Part shown: positions 29,152 through 38,458 of the stretch, one piece after another
Numbering within the stretch: the stretch's first letter is position 1
Layout: every line of letters begins with the position of its first letter
Assembly (NCBI GenBank): GCA_963422565.1
Contig: OY730228.1
Coordinates: 2,046,001-2,110,000, forward strand
Reading direction: 5' to 3'
From: G963422565 sp963422565
GTDB lineage: Bacteria; Pseudomonadota; Alphaproteobacteria; MPNO01
Length of the DNA: 64,000 nt
Notes under the pieces: generated by a model
The model's input: only the letters and a program-made list of their open reading frames with translations
What the model was told of the DNA's origin: nothing
Database searches by the model: none
Program-made: the position numbers and the translations under genes

Positions 29152-31723
29152 TGACGATGCGGTTGGGCACAAAGACCACCCGACGGATCTGGCGCCCGCC
29201 GATCGCGGCGCGCACCGTCGGGAGAGCCAGCGCGGCCGCCTCGGCCTCCGCGCGTCCGGCATCGCGGGGAAGCTCGATCCTGCCGCGCGTCCTGCCCGCG
29301 ACCTGAACGGCGACGGTCACGACCTCGTCCACGGCGAGCGCGGGGCAGGCCTCCGGCCAGGGCGCGTCGGCGAGCAGGCCGTCCCCCCCGACATGTTCCC
29401 ACAGCGCCTCGGCGAGATGGGGGACCATCGGCCCGGCCAGCCGGATCACCCCCTCGCAGGCTTCGCGGCGCACCCAGCACGCCGCCGCATCGCGCGCGGC
29501 GAACTCGCCGAGGAGGTTGACCATCTCGTGAATCCGCGCCACCGACCGGTTGAAGCGGAAACTCTCGAGGTCGCCGGTGACGCCGAGGATCGTCTTGTGC
29601 AGCGCGCGCCGGACCGAAAGCAGGTCCGGGCGGACCGCCGCCTCGGCCGGCATCGGGGCGTCCGGCAGCGCCAGCGCCCGCTCGGGATCGGTCATCAGCC
29701 GCCACATCCGGTTGACGAAGCGCCAGGCGCCGGCGATCCCGGCCTCGGTCCATTCGAGATCGCGCTCCGGCGGGCTGTCGGACAGCATGAACCAGCGCGC
29801 GGTGTCGGCGCCGTAGATATCCATGATGTCCTCGGGATCGACAACGTTCTTGCGCGACTTGCTCATCTTCTCGGACCGGCCGACGACGACCTCCTCGCCG
29901 GTACTCCGCCGTCGCGGCCTGTTGCCGGGGCCGGTCTCGATCTCGGCGGGGGTCAGCCATTCGCCCTCCCGGCTGCGATAGGTCTCGTGGCAGACCATGC
30001 CCTGGGTGAACAGCCCGGAGAACGGCTCATCGATATCGAGACGGCCCGATCCGCGCATCGCCCGGGTGAAGAACCGGGCGTAGAGGAGATGCAGGATGGC
30101 ATGCTCGACACCGCCGATATACTGGTCGACGGGCAGCCAGTAGGCAGCCTCCCCGGGCTCGGCCGAGCAGGTGGCGCGCGGCGAGCAGAAGCGGACGAAA
30201 TACCAGGAGGAATCGACGAAGGTATCGAGCGTGCTGGTCTCGCGCTCCGCCGGACCGCCGCAAGACGGGCAGTCGACGCGGCGCCACGCCTCGTGGCGGT
30301 CGAGCGGGTTGCCGCCGGCGGCGAAATCGACATCCTCGGGCAGCAGTACCGGAAGCCCGGAGCGGGGCACCGGCACCGTCCCGCAGGACGGGCAGTGGAC
30401 GATCGGGATCGGGCAGCCCCAGTAGCGCTGCCGCGAGATCCCCCAGTCGCGCAGCCGGAAGTTGACCTCGATCCGGCCGCTTCCGGCCGCCTCCATGCGG
30501 CGAGCGACATCTCGCTTCGCCTCCTCGACGGAGAGCCCGTCCAGGAAGTCCGAATTGGCGAGCCTCCCGGCGCCGAGCCAAGCTTCGTCGCCGATCTCGA
30601 ACGCCGCCGGATCCGTCCCCTCCGGCACCACGACCGGCAGGACCGGCAGCCCGTATTTGCGGGCGAAGTCGAGATCCCTCTGGTCATGGGCGGGACAGCC
30701 GAAAATCGCCCCGGTGCCGTACTCCATGAGCACGAAGTTAGCGACATGAATCGGCAGCCTGCGCTCGGCATCGAACGGGTGGCGGGCGGCGAGACCGGTC
30801 GGGTAGCCGAGCTTGTCCGCGGTCTCGAGCGCCGCCTCGGAGGTCCCGCTCCGCCGGCAGGCCTCGACGAAGGCGGCGAGACCGGAATCGGTCTCCGCGA
30901 GGGCGGCCGTCAACGGATGATCGGGCGAGACGGCGAGGAAGCTCGCCCCGAAGATCGTGTCGTGTCGGGTGGTGAAGACCTCCAGAGGATCGCCGCGCCC
31001 GACGATATCGAAGCGCATCCGCAGTCCTTCGGAGCGACCGATCCAGTTCCGCTGCATCGTCCGGACCCTGTCCGGCCAGCGCGCGAGACCGTCGAGGGCC
31101 GCGCGCAGCGGTTCGGCGAAATCGGTGATCCGCAGGAACCATTGCGGCAGTTCGCGGCGCTCTACGGGCGCCCCCGACCGCCAGCCCCGACCATCGATGA
31201 CCTGCTCGTTGGCGAGCACCGTCTGCTCGACCGGATCCCAGTTCACCCAGCCGTTCCGCCGGTAGAGCAGACCGGACTCGTAGAAGTCGAGAAGCATCTC
31301 CTGCTGGTGGCGGTAATAGCCGGGATGGCAGGTCGCGATCTCCCGAGTCCAGTCGATGGAGAGTCCCATGAGCTTGAGTTGGCCACGCATGGCGGCGATG
31401 TTCTCGTAGGTCCACAGCGCCGGGTGGACCCCCTGCTCCGTCGCCGCGTTCTCGGCCGGCAGGCCGAAGGCGTCCCAGCCCATCGGATGCAGCACGTTGA
31501 AGCCGCGCGCCCGCTTGTAGCGCGCGACCACGTCCCCCATCGTGTAGTTGCGCACATGGCCCATATGGATGCGCCCGGAGGGATACGGGAACATTTCGAG
31601 CACATAATATTTTGGCTTGTCGGGATCGACCGAGACGGCGAAGGTGCCGCGCTCCTCCCACAGCGCCTGCCAGCGCGCTTCGTTCGCCCTGGCGTCGTAG
31701 CCGCCGGGTGCGGCGGCGCTCAC
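29138..31723 (-). CDS. leuS: Leucyl-tRNA synthetase
   Basis: 861 residues from GTG 31723 with GGAGAG before it; a longer reading lacks support. HIGH motif PSGRIHMGHVRNY, editing domain T-rich FTTRHDTIFGASF, KMSKSRKNVV near the C-terminus. Charges tRNA-Leu. First of the run leuS-lptE-holA, behind the DUF3576 gene by about 50 bp. Confidence 0.97.
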   Translation of the reverse strand: MSAAAPGGYDARANEARWQALWEERGTFAVSVDPDKPKYYVLEMFPYPSGRIHMGHVRNYTMGDVVARYKRARGFNVLHPMGWDAFGLPAENAATEQGVHPALWTYENIAAMRGQLKLMGLSIDWTREIATCHPGYYRHQQEMLLDFYESGLLYRRNGWVNWDPVEQTVLANEQVIDGRGWRSGAPVERRELPQWFLRITDFAEPLRAALDGLARWPDRVRTMQRNWIGRSEGLRMRFDIVGRGDPLEVFTTRHDTIFGASFLAVSPDHPLTAALAETDSGLAAFVEACRRSGTSEAALETADKLGYPTGLAARHPFDAERRLPIHVANFVLMEYGTGAIFGCPAHDQRDLDFARKYGLPVLPVVVPEGTDPAAFEIGDEAWLGAGRLANSDFLDGLSVEEAKRDVARRMEAAGSGRIEVNFRLRDWGISRQRYWGCPIPIVHCPSCGTVPVPRSGLPVLLPEDVDFAAGGNPLDRHEAWRRVDCPSCGGPAERETSTLDTFVDSSWYFVRFCSPRATCSAEPGEAAYWLPVDQYIGGVEHAILHLLYARFFTRAMRGSGRLDIDEPFSGLFTQGMVCHETYRSREGEWLTPAEIETGPGNRPRRRSTGEEVVVGRSEKMSKSRKNVVDPEDIMDIYGADTARWFMLSDSPPERDLEWTEAGIAGAWRFVNRMWRLMTDPERALALPDAPMPAEAAVRPDLLSVRRALHKTILGVTGDLESFRFNRSVARIHEMVNLLGEFAARDAAACWVRREACEGVIRLAGPMVPHLAEALWEHVGGDGLLADAPWPEACPALAVDEVVTVAVQVAGRTRGRIELPRDAGRAEAEAAALALPTVRAAIGGRQIRRVVFVPNRIVNVVA

Positions 31724-31776
31724 GATCTCTCCATGAGCCGGCGGAACCCGCCCATCGGCATCTGCGCCCGAGCGGT

Positions 31777-32331
31777 CTAGTTCGGCGCCGCCGAGGCGAG
31801 CCGAAGCTGACGGGCGCGGGCGAGTATCTGGTTCTCGAGCGAGACGGCGGTGTCCCTGCCGACGCCGGCATCCCGCCACGCCCCCTCCGATCGCGACTGG
31901 CGGAAGACGGTGACGCGGATGCCGTCCGCCCGGAGCGCGCGGCCGAGAATATAGACGTTCACCTTGAACCGCTCGGACGGCGTTTCCGGCGGGCCGTACC
32001 AGTCGGTGATGATCACGCCGCCGAACGGGTCTGCCGAGACCATAGGCATGAAGACAATCGTATCCAGCGCCGCCCGCCAGAGATAAGCGTTGACGCCGAT
32101 CCCGCCGCCCGAGGACGATTCCCGGTCGGAGGATGTCCCCAGAAGGTCGAACCCGCCGGAACCGAAGACCCGCTCGCGCGGACCCTCGCTGGTATAGCGC
32201 GGCGGCAGATTGTCATCGGCCGGATCTTCGGGGAAGTCCAGTTCGACACCGCGCCCGCCGCAGGCGGCGATAAGCGCCGCCACACCGATGGCGGCCGCCA
32301 GACGAACGCATGCACCGATGGAGCGGATCAT
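31777..32331 (-). CDS. DUF3576 lipoprotein
   Basis: 184 residues from ATG 32331. Signal peptide with lipobox AALIAACGG, then a low-complexity Ser/Gly stretch (DRESSSGGGIGVNAYLWRAALD) and DPFGGVIITDWY, the conserved core of DUF3576. Usually found just before leuS in alphaproteobacteria, as here. Function unknown; likely envelope. Confidence 0.85.
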   Translation of the reverse strand: MIRSIGACVRLAAAIGVAALIAACGGRGVELDFPEDPADDNLPPRYTSEGPRERVFGSGGFDLLGTSSDRESSSGGGIGVNAYLWRAALDTIVFMPMVSADPFGGVIITDWYGPPETPSERFKVNVYILGRALRADGIRVTVFRQSRSEGAWRDAGVGRDTAVSLENQILARARQLRLASAAPN

Positions 32332-32479
32332 CGAAGGGTCTCCCGACAGACCGCGAGCTGTCCCGGAACCGTCCGGCGGATATCCGGGACCGCGGAGATC
32401 CGATCCGGGTGACACCCGCGCGGCCGACGGCTATCCTGACTGCGGCGTCGCAGATTAGCAGATCGGAAGGAGGCGCGTC

Positions 32480-33175
32480 ATGCCCGATATCACCGTGACG
32501 GAGAAGGACGGAGGGAGTTTCGGGGCCTATCTCGCCGCCCCAGCCGGCAGCACGGGGCCCGGTCTCGTCGTCATCCAGGAGATTTTCGGCGTCAACCGGG
32601 TCATGCGCGACCTCTGCGACGGCTTCGCCGAGGCGGGCTATTTCGCCTGCTGCCCCGATCTGTTCTGGCGTCAGGAGCCGGGCGTGCAACTCACCGACAA
32701 GACCGAAGAGGAATGGAACAAGGCCTTCGGCTACCTCCAGGGCTTCGATTACGAGAACGGAGTCGGCGATCTGGCCGCGACCATCGCCCATATGAGGGCG
32801 CTCCAGGGCTGTTCGGGGAAGGTCGGAACCGTGGGCTACTGCCTCGGCGGCAGCCTTGCGTACATGACCGCCTGTTTCACCGACACCGACGGCGCGGTCG
32901 GCTATTACCCGGTGCAGATCGAGGGTCACATGGACAAGGCGGCCGGGGCGGCCAAGCCAGCGATGCTGCACATCGCGGAAGCCGATTCCTACTGCCCTCC
33001 GGAGGCGCAGAAACAGATTCGCGAGGCGCTGGAGCCGAACCTGCTGTTCACCGTCCATACCTATCCGGGCGTCGAGCACGCCTTCGCGCGGGTCGGCGGC
33101 GCCCATTACGACGAGGCCGCGGCCGGCCTCGCCAATCGGCGCACAGCCGCATTCTTCACCGCCCATCTAGACTGA
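32480..33175 (+). CDS. Dienelactone hydrolase family protein
   Basis: 231 residues, GGAAGGAGG 7 bases upstream. Alpha/beta hydrolase with the Cys nucleophile in VGYCLGGSLAY, the Glu in VIQEIFGVN, acid in AEADSYCPPE and His in GVEHAFARV. Could hydrolyse lactones or esters; true dienelactone use is not shown. Forms a two-gene plus-strand unit with the next gene, divergent from DUF3576. Confidence 0.92.
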   Translation: MPDITVTEKDGGSFGAYLAAPAGSTGPGLVVIQEIFGVNRVMRDLCDGFAEAGYFACCPDLFWRQEPGVQLTDKTEEEWNKAFGYLQGFDYENGVGDLAATIAHMRALQGCSGKVGTVGYCLGGSLAYMTACFTDTDGAVGYYPVQIEGHMDKAAGAAKPAMLHIAEADSYCPPEAQKQIREALEPNLLFTVHTYPGVEHAFARVGGAHYDEAAAGLANRRTAAFFTAHLD

Positions 33176-33186
33176 CGGAGTCAGCC

Positions 33187-34161
33187 ATGCCCAAAGCCAT
33201 CCAGATAGACAATCCAGGCCCCCCCTCGGCGATGGTCTGGCGCGATGTCGCGGTCGGTCGGCCCGGTCCCGGCGAGGTGCGGCTCCGTCACAAAGCGGTC
33301 GGACTCAACTATATCGATGTCTATCACCGGACCGGGCTGTACCAGATGCCCCTGCCGCTCACCCTCGGCATGGAGGCGGCCGGCGTGGTGGAGGAGCTGG
33401 GTGCCGATGTCGCTGATCTCGCGGTGGGCAACCGCGTCGCCTACGCCACCGCCCCGCTCGGCGCCTATTCGGAAGAACGGCTGATCCCGGCCGGCCGCGT
33501 CGTCAAGCTCCCCGACGGGATAGACGACCGCACCGGAGCGGCGATGATGCTCCAGGGGATGACCGTCCGCTATCTGCTGCGCGAGACCTACAAGGTCGCC
33601 GCGGGCGACACGATCCTGATCCACGCCGCCGCCGGCGGAGTCGGGCTCATTCTCTGCCAATGGGCCAAGGCGCTCGGCGCGACGGTGATCGGAACCGTCG
33701 GCAGCGACGCCAAGGCCGATCTTGCCGCCGCCAACGGCTGCGACCATCCGATCGTCTACACCCGCCAGGACTTCGTCGAGGAGGTGAAGAAGATCACCGG
33801 GGAAGAGGGGCTGCCGGTGGTCTACGATTCGGTCGGCAAGGACAGCTTCGACGGCTCGCTCGACTGTCTCCGCCCGCGCGGCCTGATGGTGAGCTTCGGC
33901 AACGCCTCGGGCCCTATCGGCAGCTTCGACCCCGCCATCCTCGCGGCCAAGGGATCTCTCTATCTGACCCGCCCGTCGCTACCGCACTACACGGCGAGCC
34001 GGGCGCAGCTTCTGGAGACTGCCGGGGACCTCATCCGGATGGTGGAGTCGGGAAGCGTCCGGATCGCCGTCAACCAGACCTACCCGCTCGCCGAGGCGGC
34101 CCGTGCGCATCGCGATCTGGAAGCCCGCGAGACCACGGGCTCGACGGTCCTGATCCCCTGA
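33187..34161 (+). CDS. NADPH:quinone oxidoreductase (zeta-crystallin type)
   Basis: 324 residues. MDR fold without zinc ligands: VGLNYIDVYHRTGLYQMPLPLTLGMEAAG, then the nucleotide-binding HAAAGGVGLILCQWAKALGA. One-electron or two-electron quinone reduction in the cytosol is the family role. Ends 9 bp before the convergent rho stop. Confidence 0.93.
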   Translation: MPKAIQIDNPGPPSAMVWRDVAVGRPGPGEVRLRHKAVGLNYIDVYHRTGLYQMPLPLTLGMEAAGVVEELGADVADLAVGNRVAYATAPLGAYSEERLIPAGRVVKLPDGIDDRTGAAMMLQGMTVRYLLRETYKVAAGDTILIHAAAGGVGLILCQWAKALGATVIGTVGSDAKADLAAANGCDHPIVYTRQDFVEEVKKITGEEGLPVVYDSVGKDSFDGSLDCLRPRGLMVSFGNASGPIGSFDPAILAAKGSLYLTRPSLPHYTASRAQLLETAGDLIRMVESGSVRIAVNQTYPLAEAARAHRDLEARETTGSTVLIP

Positions 34162-34170
34162 CCGCGGCGA

Positions 34171-35427
34171 CTACTGGTTCATCGCCTGGAAGAAGTCCGG
34201 GTTGCTCTTGGTATCCTTGATCTTGTCGATCAGGAACTCCATCGCGTCCGTCACCCCCATCGGGGTAAGGATGCGGCGCAGCACCCACATCTTGGAGAGC
34301 GTTCCTCGGTCGACCAGCAGCTCTTCCTTGCGGGTGCCCGACTTGGTGATGTCCATCGCCGGGAAGGTCCGCTTGTCGGCCAGCTTGCGGTCCAGGATGA
34401 TCTCCGAGTTTCCGGTGCCCTTGAACTCCTCGAAGATGACCTCGTCCATGCGCGAGCCGGTATCGATCAGAGCGGAGGAGATGATGGTCAGCGAGCCGCC
34501 CTCCTCTATGTTACGGGCGGCGCCGAAGAAGCGCTTGGGCCGCTGGAGCGCATTGGCGTCGACCCCGCCGGTCAGGACCTTCCCCGAGCTCGGCACGACG
34601 GTGTTGTAGGCACGTGCCAGCCGGGTGATCGAGTCGAGCAGGATCACCACGTCGCGCTTGTGTTCGACCAGCCGCTTGGCTTTCTCGATCACCATCTCGG
34701 CGACTTGGACATGGCGGGTGGCCGGTTCGTCGAAGGTCGAGCTGATCACCTCGCCGCGCACCGAACGCTGCATGTCGGTGACTTCCTCGGGACGCTCGTC
34801 GATCAGCAACACGATCAGATAGATTTCGGGATGGTTGGCGGCGACCGAGTGGGCGATGCCTTGGAGCATCATGGTCTTGCCGGTCCTCGGCGGCGCGACG
34901 ATCAACGCCCTCTGCCCCTTTCCGAGCGGCGTGACCAGATCGATGATCCGCGTTGTCAGGTCCTTGCGCGGCGGATTCTCGGTCTCGAGACCGATCTTGC
35001 TCTCGGGGTAGAGCGGGGTGAGATTGTCGAAATTGATCCGGTGTCGGATCCGTGCCGGCTCCTCGAAATTGATCTGGTTGAGCTTGAGCAGCGCAAAATA
35101 GCGCTCCCCGTCGCGCGGCGAGCGGATCTCGCCCTCCACCGTGTCCCCGGTACGCAGCCCGAAGCGCCGAATCTGGCTCGGCGACACATAGATGTCGTCG
35201 GGTCCCGGCAGATAGTTCGCCTCGGGCGAGCGCAAGAATCCGAACCCGTCATGCAGTATCTCGAGGACGCCATCGCCCGAGATAACGACGTCGTTCTCGG
35301 CGAGCTGCTTCAGGATCGCGAACATCATGTCCTGCTTGCGCAGGGTCGACGCGTTCTCGATCTCCAACTCCTCGGCGAAGGCGAGCAGTTCGGCGGGCGA
35401 TTTCCGCTTCAGTTCCTGGAGGTTCAT
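34171..35427 (-). CDS. rho: Transcription termination factor Rho
   Basis: 418 residues from ATG 35427. N-terminal MNLQELKRKSPAELLAFAEE, RNA-binding GDGVLEILHDGFGFLRS, Walker A PPRTGKTMMLQ, Walker B VVILLDSITRLARAYN and the Q/R loops. Ring hexamer helicase. Its 190 bp leader contains a 7-bp hairpin (35535-35551). Confidence 0.98.
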   Translation of the reverse strand: MNLQELKRKSPAELLAFAEELEIENASTLRKQDMMFAILKQLAENDVVISGDGVLEILHDGFGFLRSPEANYLPGPDDIYVSPSQIRRFGLRTGDTVEGEIRSPRDGERYFALLKLNQINFEEPARIRHRINFDNLTPLYPESKIGLETENPPRKDLTTRIIDLVTPLGKGQRALIVAPPRTGKTMMLQGIAHSVAANHPEIYLIVLLIDERPEEVTDMQRSVRGEVISSTFDEPATRHVQVAEMVIEKAKRLVEHKRDVVILLDSITRLARAYNTVVPSSGKVLTGGVDANALQRPKRFFGAARNIEEGGSLTIISSALIDTGSRMDEVIFEEFKGTGNSEIILDRKLADKRTFPAMDITKSGTRKEELLVDRGTLSKMWVLRRILTPMGVTDAMEFLIDKIKDTKSNPDFFQAMNQ

Positions 35428-35534
35428 GGGTGCACCGATTGTCTGAGGCCACGCCGGCGGAGCGGACGATAGGACAGGTTGCGCCGAGACGGAGATTCGG
35501 CCGGGAGCGGAATGGTGCCGGATACGATAACGGC

Positions 35535-35551
35535 TCGACCGCTGCGGTCGA
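35535..35551. repeat. Short perfect hairpin between hemJ and rho
   Basis: TCGACCG and CGGTCGA around CTG. No T run. It lies in the rho leader and could take part in rho autoregulation or end the hemJ message; both are guesses. Confidence 0.35.
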
Positions 35552-35617
35552 CTGACTCCCTGTCGTGTATCGAAAGCGAGCGATGGAGTCAAACGTGCTT
35601 CCGCGCAAGAATCCGGT

Positions 35618-36067
35618 TCAGAACGGCTCGACGACGACCGCGACGACCGCGCCCAGCATCAACAGGGTCGGCGCTTCGTTGACGGCGCGGTAGAATCGCG
35701 GCCCGCGCCGGTTCCGATCCTCGGCGAAACCGCGCTGCCAGCGGATGTCGAGCGCGTAGAGGACGACCAGCGCCAAGACGCAGGCGAGCTTGACATAGGG
35801 CCAGCCTTCCGACCAGTCGACGGCGCCGGGGGTGAGAGCGAGCAGTATCCCGAACAGCAGGCTCGCCGCGAGCGCCGGGCTTACGATCGCCCAGAGCAGG
35901 CGCCGCTCCATCACCTTCAACATCTCCGAGGACTCGCCGCCCGGAAGGGCGGATGCGTGATAGACGAAAAGCCTCGGCAGATAGAGCATCCCCGCCATCC
36001 AGGCGATCGCCGCGACGATATGGCACGCCTTGATCCAGAGATGGGCCTCGACGAGCCAGGCGCTCAT
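35618..36067 (-). CDS. hemJ: Protoporphyrinogen IX oxidase HemJ
   Basis: 149 residues, four membrane segments. HLWIKACHIVAAIAWMAGML holds the conserved His; WSEGWPYVKLACVLALVVLYALD and FYRAVNEAPTLLMLGAVVAVV complete the family. Oxidises protoporphyrinogen to protoporphyrin. Start overlaps hemH stop (ATGA), giving hemE-hemH-hemJ in pathway order around it. Confidence 0.93.
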   Translation of the reverse strand: MSAWLVEAHLWIKACHIVAAIAWMAGMLYLPRLFVYHASALPGGESSEMLKVMERRLLWAIVSPALAASLLFGILLALTPGAVDWSEGWPYVKLACVLALVVLYALDIRWQRGFAEDRNRRGPRFYRAVNEAPTLLMLGAVVAVVVEPF

Positions 36068-37086
36068 GCGGCGGCCGGGCAGTCTCGGCAGGCGGCCGGG
36101 CAGATACCCCCGCCTCCCCCCGGACGGATCCCGCCCGGCGGCGCAGCACGGGCCTCGGCAACCAGTCGCGCGAGTCCGGCGATAAAGCGCGGGGCCGTGC
36201 CGACGGTCGGCGAGCGCTCATAGCGCGGCACGCCATGACGTTCGGCGAGCGCGCGATAGTCCCGGTCGAGCTCGACCAGAGTCTCGACATGCTCCGAGAC
36301 GAAAGCGATCGGCGTGACGATCACCGGGCAGCCGTCGGTGCCCGCCCGGGCGATCTCGGCGTCGGTATAGGGTTCGGTCCAGGCCATGGGGCCGACCCGG
36401 CTCTGATAACAGAGCAGCTGTTCCAGATCGCCGCGCGCGAGCCTGGTCCGGACCGCGGCCACGCTGCGCTCGACCTGAAGCTGGTAGGGGTCGCCGGCGG
36501 CGATATAGGATTTGGGAATCCCGTGCGCCGAGTAGAGGATACGGGGCGGCGGCCCGGCCCAGCCTTCGAGCTGGGCCGCCACCGCGTCCGCGACCGCGGC
36601 GACGAACCCTCTCTCCTCCGGCCAGCAGCAGATCGTCCGGGTCGGGATGCCGCGCAGGCGCGCGGCTACGCGTCGCCAGTCGCGGAGAGAGGACGCCGTC
36701 GTCGAAGACGAAAACTGCGGGTAGAGCGGCAGCAGAACGATCTCGTCCGGGGCGAAACGCGCGACCGCAGCGGCGGTCTCGGGCGCGCGGGGCGCCCAGT
36801 AGCGCATGCAGACGAAGACCCGGGTGCCGCCGCCGAGCGCCGCCTCGAGCGCCGACGCCTGCGCCTCGGTCTGGGCGCGCAAGGGGGACGCGCCGCCGAC
36901 CGCCCGATAGGTCTCGCGCGCCATCGGTGCGCGACGCCGAGCGATCGCCCACGCCAATACCCAACGGACGGGTGCCGGAACCCGCAGGATCGCGGGATCG
37001 CGGAACAGGTTTCCGAGAAACGGCCGCACCGCATCGAGGTCGTCCGGCCCCCCGAGATTGAACAGTACCACCGCACAGCGGCTCAC
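36064..37086 (-). CDS. hemH: Ferrochelatase
   Basis: 340 residues from GTG 37086, which overlaps the hemE stop. VVLFNLGGPDDLDAVRPFL start, catalytic His in YSAHGIPKSY, and IVTPIAFVSEHVETLVELD. Inserts Fe2+ into protoporphyrin. The C-terminus ends in a Cys-rich tail with Cys329, Cys333 and Cys336, which may bind a metal or an Fe-S cluster. Confidence 0.95.
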   Translation of the reverse strand: MSRCAVVLFNLGGPDDLDAVRPFLGNLFRDPAILRVPAPVRWVLAWAIARRRAPMARETYRAVGGASPLRAQTEAQASALEAALGGGTRVFVCMRYWAPRAPETAAAVARFAPDEIVLLPLYPQFSSSTTASSLRDWRRVAARLRGIPTRTICCWPEERGFVAAVADAVAAQLEGWAGPPPRILYSAHGIPKSYIAAGDPYQLQVERSVAAVRTRLARGDLEQLLCYQSRVGPMAWTEPYTDAEIARAGTDGCPVIVTPIAFVSEHVETLVELDRDYRALAERHGVPRYERSPTVGTAPRFIAGLARLVAEARAAPPGGIRPGGGGGICPAACRDCPAAA

Positions 37087-38144
37087 CGTCCCCTCCCTTT
37101 CACGGCGGAGATCAACCGGGCGACGTTCTCGGGCGGCGTCTGCGGCAGGACGCCATGGCCCAGGTTGAAGACATGCGGCCCGCCGCCGAGCGCCGCACGG
37201 ATGCGCGCGGCGGCCGCTTCCAGCGCGGCGCCGCCCGAGACCAGGAGGGCGGGATCGAGATTGCCCTGCACGGCGGAGACGGGTTGCAGCGCCGCCGCGG
37301 CCCAGCCCGGATCGACCGTGCTGTCGATCGAGACGGCGGCGACGCCGGGAATCGCCGCATAGTCCCGGACCGCCGCGCCGACGCCGCGCGGGAACGCGAC
37401 GACCGGAACGCCGGGGCAGGAGTTCCCCACGGCCCGCACGATTCGTTCCACAGGCGCGAGCGAATAGCGTGCCCGCAAATCGGGCGAGAGCAGCCCTGCC
37501 CAGCTGTCGAAGATCTGGACCACCTCGGCGCCGGCGCGAATCTGAGCCGCCAGATGGGCGGCGACCGTCTCCGCAAGGATATCGACCAGACGAGCGAACG
37601 CGTCCGGCCGCGCATATGCGAACAACCTGGTCTTCAGATGATCGCCGCCACCACCGCCATCGATCATGTAGCAGGCGAGCGTCCATGGAGCGCCTGCGAA
37701 GCCGATCAGCGCGGACCGGTCCGGAAGATCCGCACGCAGGCGTGCAACCGCCTCGTAGACCGGCGCAAGCCGCCCCTCCGCGCCGACCGGGTCCAAGGCG
37801 GCGATGTCGGCCTCCGCCGAGAGCGGGTCGAGGACCGGCCCCCGCCCTTCCTCGAAGGCGACCCGGCGTCCGAGCGCGTGCGGAACGACCAGAATGTCGG
37901 AAAAGACGATCGCCGCATCGAGATCGAACCGCCGAAGCGGTTGCAGGCTTGCCTCCGATGCCGATGCCGGATCGTAGCAAAGATCGAGAAACCCGCCGAT
38001 CCGTGCCCGCAACGCCCGGTATTCTGGGAGGTAGCGCCCGGCTTGCCGCATCAGCCAGACGGGCGCCGGATTCCGGGCGTCGCCGGCGAGCGCCGAGAGC
38101 AGCGGTTTGGTCGGGGCGGCGGGAGGGTGGGCAGGTTCCGGCAC
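37083..38144 (-). CDS. hemE: Uroporphyrinogen decarboxylase
   Basis: 353 residues from GTG 38144. APVWLMRQAGRYLPEYRALR is the signature with the catalytic Arg, followed by DAAIVFSDILVVPHALG (catalytic Asp), GFAGAPWTLACYMI and FNLGHGVLPQTPPENV. Makes coproporphyrinogen III. First gene leftwards from the candidate origin, as hemE is next to oriC in Caulobacter and relatives. Confidence 0.97.
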   Translation of the reverse strand: MPEPAHPPAAPTKPLLSALAGDARNPAPVWLMRQAGRYLPEYRALRARIGGFLDLCYDPASASEASLQPLRRFDLDAAIVFSDILVVPHALGRRVAFEEGRGPVLDPLSAEADIAALDPVGAEGRLAPVYEAVARLRADLPDRSALIGFAGAPWTLACYMIDGGGGGDHLKTRLFAYARPDAFARLVDILAETVAAHLAAQIRAGAEVVQIFDSWAGLLSPDLRARYSLAPVERIVRAVGNSCPGVPVVAFPRGVGAAVRDYAAIPGVAAVSIDSTVDPGWAAAALQPVSAVQGNLDPALLVSGGAALEAAAARIRAALGGGPHVFNLGHGVLPQTPPENVARLISAVKGRGR

Positions 38145-38458
38145 GATTGTCTTCCAATACTATCTAATACAATAGATTGAAATTATAGTCGTTATAGTAT
38201 GTCGGGAGTCATGGGGACCGAAGGATATCGTCGTGTTATCGACAGGGTTGTGCCGTCGGAAGGCTGCGGGCTGTCTCCTGCAGACGGAACGGGATTCGGG
38301 TTCCGGTCGGCGAAGATCCGCCAGATACTGCCCAGTCTGTGGAGAGTCAGTATCCTAGTCGATAACTTCTGGATGAAGGGAAGCGAAGCGTGGAACGCTC
38401 GGAGACCCGCCCGGCGGCGAGCTCTGTTGTTCCCGCTCGGCGATGAGGGATGGGGATA
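38145..38458. other. oriC: Candidate chromosomal replication origin (oriC)
   Basis: A 314 bp gene-free gap between divergent hemE and maf. The first 50 bases (38151-38200) are only about 24% G+C in a very GC-rich window, suitable for strand opening. DnaA-box-like 9-mers: TTATCGACA (38236-38244), TTATCCCCA on the minus strand (38451-38459), and weaker CTCTCCACA (38346-38338) and TTATCGACT (38365-38357), both minus. An IHF-like site with one mismatch is at 38170-38182. Flanking hemE and the outward gene polarity match alphaproteobacterial origins. No CtrA box seen. Confidence 0.65.

Noticed and set aside
29393..31780. 795-codon plus-strand frame opposite leuS
   Set aside because: Shadow of leuS, with low-complexity composition.
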